A stretch of DNA of 17,218 bases from JABWAJ01 sp046153985 (GTDB lineage: Bacteria > Bacteroidota > Bacteroidia > Chitinophagales > Saprospiraceae). Both the position numbers and the translations under genes were made by a program. Positions 12,914 through 17,218 of this stretch are shown here, one piece after another. The notes under the pieces are model-generated. The model did no database searches. It was not told the DNA's origin and saw only the letters and a list, made by a program, of their open reading frames with translations. How positions within the stretch are numbered: the first letter of the stretch is position 1; each line of letters opens with the position of its first letter. The DNA is taken from assembly GCA_046153985.1 (NCBI GenBank), contig JBJXFD010000406.1, forward strand, positions 1 through 17,218, read 5' to 3'.

Positions 12914-15900
12914 ATGAGATATGTGTTTAGTCTTGCTTTGTGTGTTGTAATAAATCTGGGTAGGCTTTTCGGTCAACAATTAGCGTCCGAAAGCCTGACT
13001 ATTGACGACGGGCTCTCCCAGGGCATGGTCTTCGACATCCTGCAAACGCGGGATGGATTTCTTTGGATTGCCACCAAAGACGGACTCAATCGTTACGACG
13101 GCTACAACTTCAACGTGTGGAGTAACGACATGGATAACCCCTTTTCGCTCGCAGACAACACCATCAATGCGCTGTTTGAGGACAGTCGCGGCTGGCTTTG
13201 GATCGGATGTGAATACAAGGGACTGCAACTTTTTGACCGCACAACCGATCGTTTCTACCATTTCGACCTGCCCATTCTTTACAACAAAGGCAATCAAATC
13301 GCCTACGATATCCGGCAAATCGCTGAAGATCGGGAAGGCAATATCTGGGTGGTTAACCGGGGCAGCGGCGTGTTTCGCTTACAAATTCCGGAAAGCTGGA
13401 AAAATGCCCTGCCGGATACCGCTGAGCTGAGTTCAATCGCAAAACTAACGCCGGTATCCTTGCCGGTTTCGGAACAAACCGCTCCGGGGACGATTGAAGA
13501 GTTCAGGGCTTTGCTGATGACCAAAGAAGGCAATATCTGGGTAGGCACATCGCAAAACCTTTACAATGTTAATCCGCGCTCTCTCGCAGTCTCTAAAATC
13601 CCTGTTCCCCAGGGAATGCCAAGACATTGCTGGAGTTTGATCCAACTGGAGTCCGGTGAGATCTGGGGCGCCACCGATACGGGCGTGTTTCGCTATCGAA
13701 ACGGTTTATTCGACCACTTTGCTTTTGCCCCGCAGGGGAGCATATCAGACACTTACCCTGCTTTATCGGTCAGCAAAAATGGCCAGTTGTGGGTTTTATT
13801 TGAGAAAAAACTATGGCGCGTTTCAAAAACTGGTGCGGTTGATTTTCAAAAACCGGATTATATCGCTGACCGGTCTGGAAATGTATTGTTTCACGACGAT
13901 TTGGACAACATCTGGATTGGAACGCTGGGGTATGGTCTGCGAAAAATTACCCTCCGCAAATCGTTGTTCAATGCGATGCTCGAAGGGATAAGTGTCTGGG
14001 GCATCTGGAAAACTCAAAAAGGGGAAGTTCTGTGTAAACTTTTCAATAAAATTGTCCGCCTAAACCCTGTAACCGGCAAATTGTCGGAACAATCTGCTTT
14101 CCCGAACGCCCCTGCTCAACAAAACGACCTGCTCTTTGAGCCTGACGGGAGCCACTGGCTGCTCTGCGGTCTGAGAGAAGGTGATGTCAACTTCAGCGAA
14201 ATTCACCATTATAGCGCAGATGGCGTCCTGATCAAAAGTTACCCCATTACCATTGGCAGGTACCCCTATGCATGCCTGATGAAATCCCGCGACGGCGCCA
14301 TCTGGGCGGCGGGGGCTTATGGAAAATTGTTGCGCCTTGTTCCGTCCACGGGCAAGCAGACCGTTTTTGACTTTGGTTCCCTTTTCGGAGATCAGGCAGA
14401 GACCTTAATTACCTACGCAATCGTTGAAGACGGGATCGGCCAAATCTGGGCAGGCACCCAATACGGATTGGTGAAAGCGACCCTTAACGAAGGTAAAATG
14501 GATTTTCGGCTGTTCAAATCTGACGGCCAAAACAAAATGGCCCCCAACAACAATTCAATTTCCTGCCTTTTTCCTGACCCTGAGCACCCCGAACATTTAT
14601 TGTGGATTGGCACCAAAGGAGGTGGGATCAACCGGCTGGACCTTCGCAGCGAAACCTTTTCTTACATCACCACCGATCAGGGGTTGCCCAACAACGTGGT
14701 CTATGGCATCGTCGCTGATCAGACGGGCCATTTTTGGTGCAGTACGAACAGGGGGTTGGCAAAAATCGAGGTGAATGACCCCGAACAGCTACAAATTACG
14801 CCCTTTACGGCCGGAGATGGTTTGCAAAGCAATGAATTCAATACGCAGGCATTTTACAAAGCCTCTGACGGAGAATTGTTATTTGGCGGAGTAAACGGCA
14901 TCAACCGCTTTTATCCAAAAGCGCTGCAATTCAGTTCCAAACCTCCGCAAATTTATATCGTCGGATTAAAAGTCAATTACCTTCCGGCCCGCCTTTCGCA
15001 AGCCGGCAACAAACTGGATGCGCCCGTAGAATACCTGCCCCGGCTGGAATTGGATTACGCCAGCAACAACCTGTCGTTCGAGTTTGCGGTCATGGATTTT
15101 ACAGACCCCGAAAAAAACCAGTACCGCTACCAATTGCTGCCGATTGAAAAAAACTGGGTGCCGGCCCACATGGAACGCTTTGCCCACTACACGCACTTAG
15201 CGCCGGGGACGTATGTCTTCCGCGTGCAGGGCAGCAACAGTGTCGGCGTCTGGAATGAAGTCCCGGTAGAAATGACCATTGTGATCCATCCTCCCTGGTG
15301 GCTTTCCAAACCGGCTTATTTAGCATATGCGCTGATGCTGGTCTTCGCCGTATGGCAAATTTGGCGTTTTCAGGTCAACCGGGTAAAATTGAAAGCCCAA
15401 TTGGCTTACGAACACCGGGAAGCAGAACGAATAAAGGCGATAGAGCAATTGAAAACCAATTTTTTCAGCAACGTGACCCACGAATTCCGAACGCCGCTTT
15501 CCCTGATCCTTGAACCGGCGCGCCGCATTTTAGCCAAAACGTCAGACCCCCAAATCAGGGAAAACGCCAGCCATGTCGAAACCAACAGCCTGAGGCTTTT
15601 GAACATGGTGAATCAATTGCTCGATTTAGCGAAATTGGAGAGCAAAAGCATGGGACTCGACCTTCGGCACAGTGATTTGACTGAAACAGTTGAGCAAACC
15701 TTCCGCTCTTTTTTGCCGTTAGCCGAACAACGGGGTATCCACCTTACCCTGTCCATTGCCGAAGGCATACCGCCGTTCCTTTTCGACCCGGGCAAAACAG
15801 AATTGGTGCTCAACAACCTCCTTTCCAATGCTTTGAAGTTCACAAAGGCAGGCGGAGAAGTCAAAATATCGGTGGACAGCTTGCCCCGAGCTATCGGGGG

Positions 15901-17182
15901 TGGACGGTGGACGGTGGACGGCACGCTCCCCCCGATAGCCCCGTCTACCGTCCCCCGTCAACCGTCTACCGTCTACCGTCTACCGTCCACCGTAATCACC
16001 GTCTCCGACACCGGCATTGGCATCCCGCCCGAAGCGTTGGGGAAGGTATTTGACCGGTTTTATCAGGTTCAGGATGAGGCGGCGCCTTTCCAAAAGGGGG
16101 TGGCCGCCGAGCAAGGATTGCACATGCAGCATCCGTCCCCTTCCTTCGCCGTCGACCGGGGAGGGGCTGGAACCGGCATTGGTCTGGCCCTGAGCAAAGA
16201 ATTCGCCGAACTCATGGGCGGCGGCATCTCTGTTGAAAGCGAAGTGGGCAAGGGAACGACCTTCACTTTTTGGTTGCCGGTTAAACTCCAGTCGGCCTCC
16301 ATGGACACGTTTTCAGCGAATGAAGGAAATACGTTCCCATCAAACAATACAACGCTCAACTCCCCTCCGATTATTCGGGAGGGCCGGGGGGAGGCTGGGA
16401 TTCGGGGGGAGGTTGAACTTCCAGTCGCATTGATCATCGAAGACAATGCCGAATTAAGGCAATTTATCAAACAATCCATCAGCGATTACTGGCAGGTTGA
16501 AGAAGCTTCAGATGGCGGTGAAGGGGTAAAAAAAGCCATCGAGTTAATCCCGGATTTAGTGATTTCGGATTTGATGATGCCGGTCATGGATGGTTTCGCC
16601 GTTTGCGAAGCGCTGAAAAACAACGAGCTGACAGCGCATATTCCTGTTATTTTGTTAACGGCCAGAGCAAACCTTGAATCAAAACTGACCGGCTTGCGCA
16701 CCGGCGCCGACGATTACCTCACCAAACCTTTTCACACCGAAGAATTGCTGACCAGGATGGGAAACCTGATTGAAGTGCGCCGAAAACTAAGCGTGCATTA
16801 CAGCAAAATGAATATGGGTATTGCCGTATCCGATCTTTCTGACGGAACCGACTTTTTATCACCCCCGGATAAAGAATTCCTGCGCCGATTCATTGCCGTG
16901 CTCGACGCTCACCTGGAAGAAGAAAAATTGGGCGTTGAAGAATTTGCCCAAAAAATGTTCATCAGCCGCTCGCAACTGCACCGCAAGCTGAAAGCGCTGC
17001 TCAATCAGAATGCGACAGATTTCATTCGCGATTACCGGTTAGACAAAGCCATGGAAATGCTCAAAAACCAGGAAGGTTTAGTGAACGAAATCGCCTCCCG
17101 GGTTGGCTTCAGCAACGAAAAGTATTTTTCTACCATGTTTAAAGAAAAATTTGGCATTTCGCCAAGTCGGGTTGGGCAGTAA
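12914..17182 (+). CDS. Reg_prop/Y_Y_Y hybrid two-component system protein with AraC-family output, carrying repeat-derived insertions
   Basis: 1422 residues from the ATG at 12914. An ATG at 12887 adds nine residues but weakens the signal peptide and overlaps a possible promoter box. After the signal peptide come about a dozen Reg_prop beta-propeller motifs (FLWIATKDGLNRYDG, NIWVGTSQNL, NIWIGTLGYGL, QIWAGTQYGL, LLWIGTKGGGINRLD) to about residue 650, probably two periplasmic propellers. A Y_Y_Y domain follows (about 690-790, ending APGTYVFRVQGSNS) and a membrane segment (about 799-818). HisKA is FFSNVTHEFRTPLS with His856. The ATPase has NNLLSNALKF, DTGIGIP, FDRFYQ and GTGIGL. The receiver has Asp1219 (ISDLMMPVMDG). 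The AraC HTH is about 1320-1422. Relatives often control glycan utilisation loci, but no SusC/SusD-type gene is present here. About 32 and 24 extra residues lie within the ATPase, compared with the kinase at 3375. Confidence 0.95.
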   Translation: MRYVFSLALCVVINLGRLFGQQLASESLTIDDGLSQGMVFDILQTRDGFLWIATKDGLNRYDGYNFNVWSNDMDNPFSLADNTINALFEDSRGWLWIGCEYKGLQLFDRTTDRFYHFDLPILYNKGNQIAYDIRQIAEDREGNIWVVNRGSGVFRLQIPESWKNALPDTAELSSIAKLTPVSLPVSEQTAPGTIEEFRALLMTKEGNIWVGTSQNLYNVNPRSLAVSKIPVPQGMPRHCWSLIQLESGEIWGATDTGVFRYRNGLFDHFAFAPQGSISDTYPALSVSKNGQLWVLFEKKLWRVSKTGAVDFQKPDYIADRSGNVLFHDDLDNIWIGTLGYGLRKITLRKSLFNAMLEGISVWGIWKTQKGEVLCKLFNKIVRLNPVTGKLSEQSAFPNAPAQQNDLLFEPDGSHWLLCGLREGDVNFSEIHHYSADGVLIKSYPITIGRYPYACLMKSRDGAIWAAGAYGKLLRLVPSTGKQTVFDFGSLFGDQAETLITYAIVEDGIGQIWAGTQYGLVKATLNEGKMDFRLFKSDGQNKMAPNNNSISCLFPDPEHPEHLLWIGTKGGGINRLDLRSETFSYITTDQGLPNNVVYGIVADQTGHFWCSTNRGLAKIEVNDPEQLQITPFTAGDGLQSNEFNTQAFYKASDGELLFGGVNGINRFYPKALQFSSKPPQIYIVGLKVNYLPARLSQAGNKLDAPVEYLPRLELDYASNNLSFEFAVMDFTDPEKNQYRYQLLPIEKNWVPAHMERFAHYTHLAPGTYVFRVQGSNSVGVWNEVPVEMTIVIHPPWWLSKPAYLAYALMLVFAVWQIWRFQVNRVKLKAQLAYEHREAERIKAIEQLKTNFFSNVTHEFRTPLSLILEPARRILAKTSDPQIRENASHVETNSLRLLNMVNQLLDLAKLESKSMGLDLRHSDLTETVEQTFRSFLPLAEQRGIHLTLSIAEGIPPFLFDPGKTELVLNNLLSNALKFTKAGGEVKISVDSLPRAIGGGRWTVDGTLPPIAPSTVPRQPSTVYRLPSTVITVSDTGIGIPPEALGKVFDRFYQVQDEAAPFQKGVAAEQGLHMQHPSPSFAVDRGGAGTGIGLALSKEFAELMGGGISVESEVGKGTTFTFWLPVKLQSASMDTFSANEGNTFPSNNTTLNSPPIIREGRGEAGIRGEVELPVALIIEDNAELRQFIKQSISDYWQVEEASDGGEGVKKAIELIPDLVISDLMMPVMDGFAVCEALKNNELTAHIPVILLTARANLESKLTGLRTGADDYLTKPFHTEELLTRMGNLIEVRRKLSVHYSKMNMGIAVSDLSDGTDFLSPPDKEFLRRFIAVLDAHLEEEKLGVEEFAQKMFISRSQLHRKLKALLNQNATDFIRDYRLDKAMEMLKNQEGLVNEIASRVGFSNEKYFSTMFKEKFGISPSRVGQ
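15883..15994. repeat. Inverted heptanucleotide repeat cluster inside the kinase ATPase domain
   Basis: CCCCGA/TCGGGG flank GCTA at 15884-15899. GCTATCGGGGG (15890-15900) pairs perfectly with CCCCCGATAGC (15929-15939). Three TGGACGG units (15901-15921) are in inverted orientation to a run of ACCGTCT/ACCGTCC units (15961-15993) with a 7-bp period. Translation stays open as a low-complexity Pro/Ser/Thr/Val-rich stretch between strands VKISVD and VITVSDTG. Confidence 0.75.
16078..16170. repeat. Palindrome-rich insertion in the ATP-lid segment of the kinase
   Basis: GGCGGC (16078-16083) is inverted to GCCGCC (16103-16108). CCCCTTCC (16137-16144) is inverted to GGGAGGGG (16159-16166) with one wobble position. 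The encoded stretch separates FDRFYQ from GTGIGL by 34 residues, against 10 in the kinase at 3375. Confidence 0.55.
16357..16415. repeat. G/C-rich inverted repeat in the linker between kinase and receiver
   Basis: CAACTCCCCTCCGA (16357-16370) pairs with 16402-16415 at 11 of 14 positions. An inner CTCCGA...TCGGGAG hairpin is also present. The encoded linker is Gly/Arg/Glu-rich (REGRGEAGIRGEV). The segment has the look of a dispersed intergenic repeat that has become coding. Confidence 0.5.
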
Positions 17183-17192
17183 TGCTCTAAGT

Positions 17193-17218
17193 GTCGGACA
17201 CCTTCGGAGGTGTCCGAC
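17193..17218 (+). terminator. 11-bp perfect hairpin at the right window edge
   Basis: GTCGGACACCT (17193-17203) and AGGTGTCCGAC (17208-17218) pair perfectly around the tetraloop TCGG, 10 bp after the stop of the large hybrid kinase. Any T-run would lie outside the window, so terminator function cannot be settled. It could equally be a dispersed palindrome. Confidence 0.55.

Noticed and set aside
12521..12979. 152-codon minus-strand ORF opposite xisI
   Set aside because: It spans xisI, an intergenic gap and the start of the next gene; composition is unlike a protein and xisI is clearly recognised.
1..17218. tRNA, rRNA, insertion sequence or prophage genes
   Set aside because: No cloverleaf, rRNA core, transposase or phage structural motif was recognised on either strand by eye.

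Overview
The window looks like a chromosomal segment of a Bacteroidota bacterium, most likely from the Saprospiria (Lewinella/Haliscomenobacter-like). The reasons are: four exported proteins ending in type IX secretion (T9SS) C-terminal sorting domains with the YPNP/FPNP signature; two hybrid sensor kinases that carry an AraC-type output domain on the same chain; Bacteroidota-type promoters (TTG ... TAnnTTTG) in front of genes; an XisI-family gene; and many short palindromic intergenic repeats. This assignment is inference from family content. No rRNA or other phylogenetic marker is present.

All seven supported genes lie on the + strand. In order: (1) the 3' part of a very large MopE-type metal-binding repeat protein, whose start lies left of the window; (2) a TPR-type hybrid histidine kinase/response regulator/AraC protein; (3) a multidomain secreted protein (TSP3-like, MopE, GEVED, lectin-like, T9SS CTD) that shares its C-terminal half with gene 1; (4) a kelch-like secreted protein with a T9SS CTD; (5) a ScyD/ScyE-family beta-propeller protein with a T9SS CTD; (6) a stand-alone XisI protein without XisH; (7) a very large Reg_prop/Y_Y_Y hybrid two-component system protein. 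Intergenic gaps of about 150 to 390 bp containing hairpins and promoters suggest mostly single-gene transcription units rather than one operon.

Functionally this is a surface/secretome region. Four genes encode T9SS cargo, probably extracellular or cell-surface adhesin-like or Ca2+-binding proteins. Two encode one-component-like membrane regulators with a periplasmic sensor, a kinase, a receiver and a DNA-binding domain. The TPR-type regulator sits between two paralogous cargo genes, so local control is a reasonable but unproven idea.

The most striking material is repeat DNA. Gene 1 has an exact 348-bp period with an A-B-A-B-A alternation of unit types. The gap at 2981-3374 holds a structured element with a 22-bp stem. 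The region before gene 4 has four phased direct repeats. A 105-bp compound palindrome precedes gene 5. The kinase part of gene 7 carries extra segments rich in inverted and heptanucleotide repeats, apparently inserted in frame into loops of the ATPase domain. Both window ends fall in repeat sequence, so either end may be an assembly boundary.
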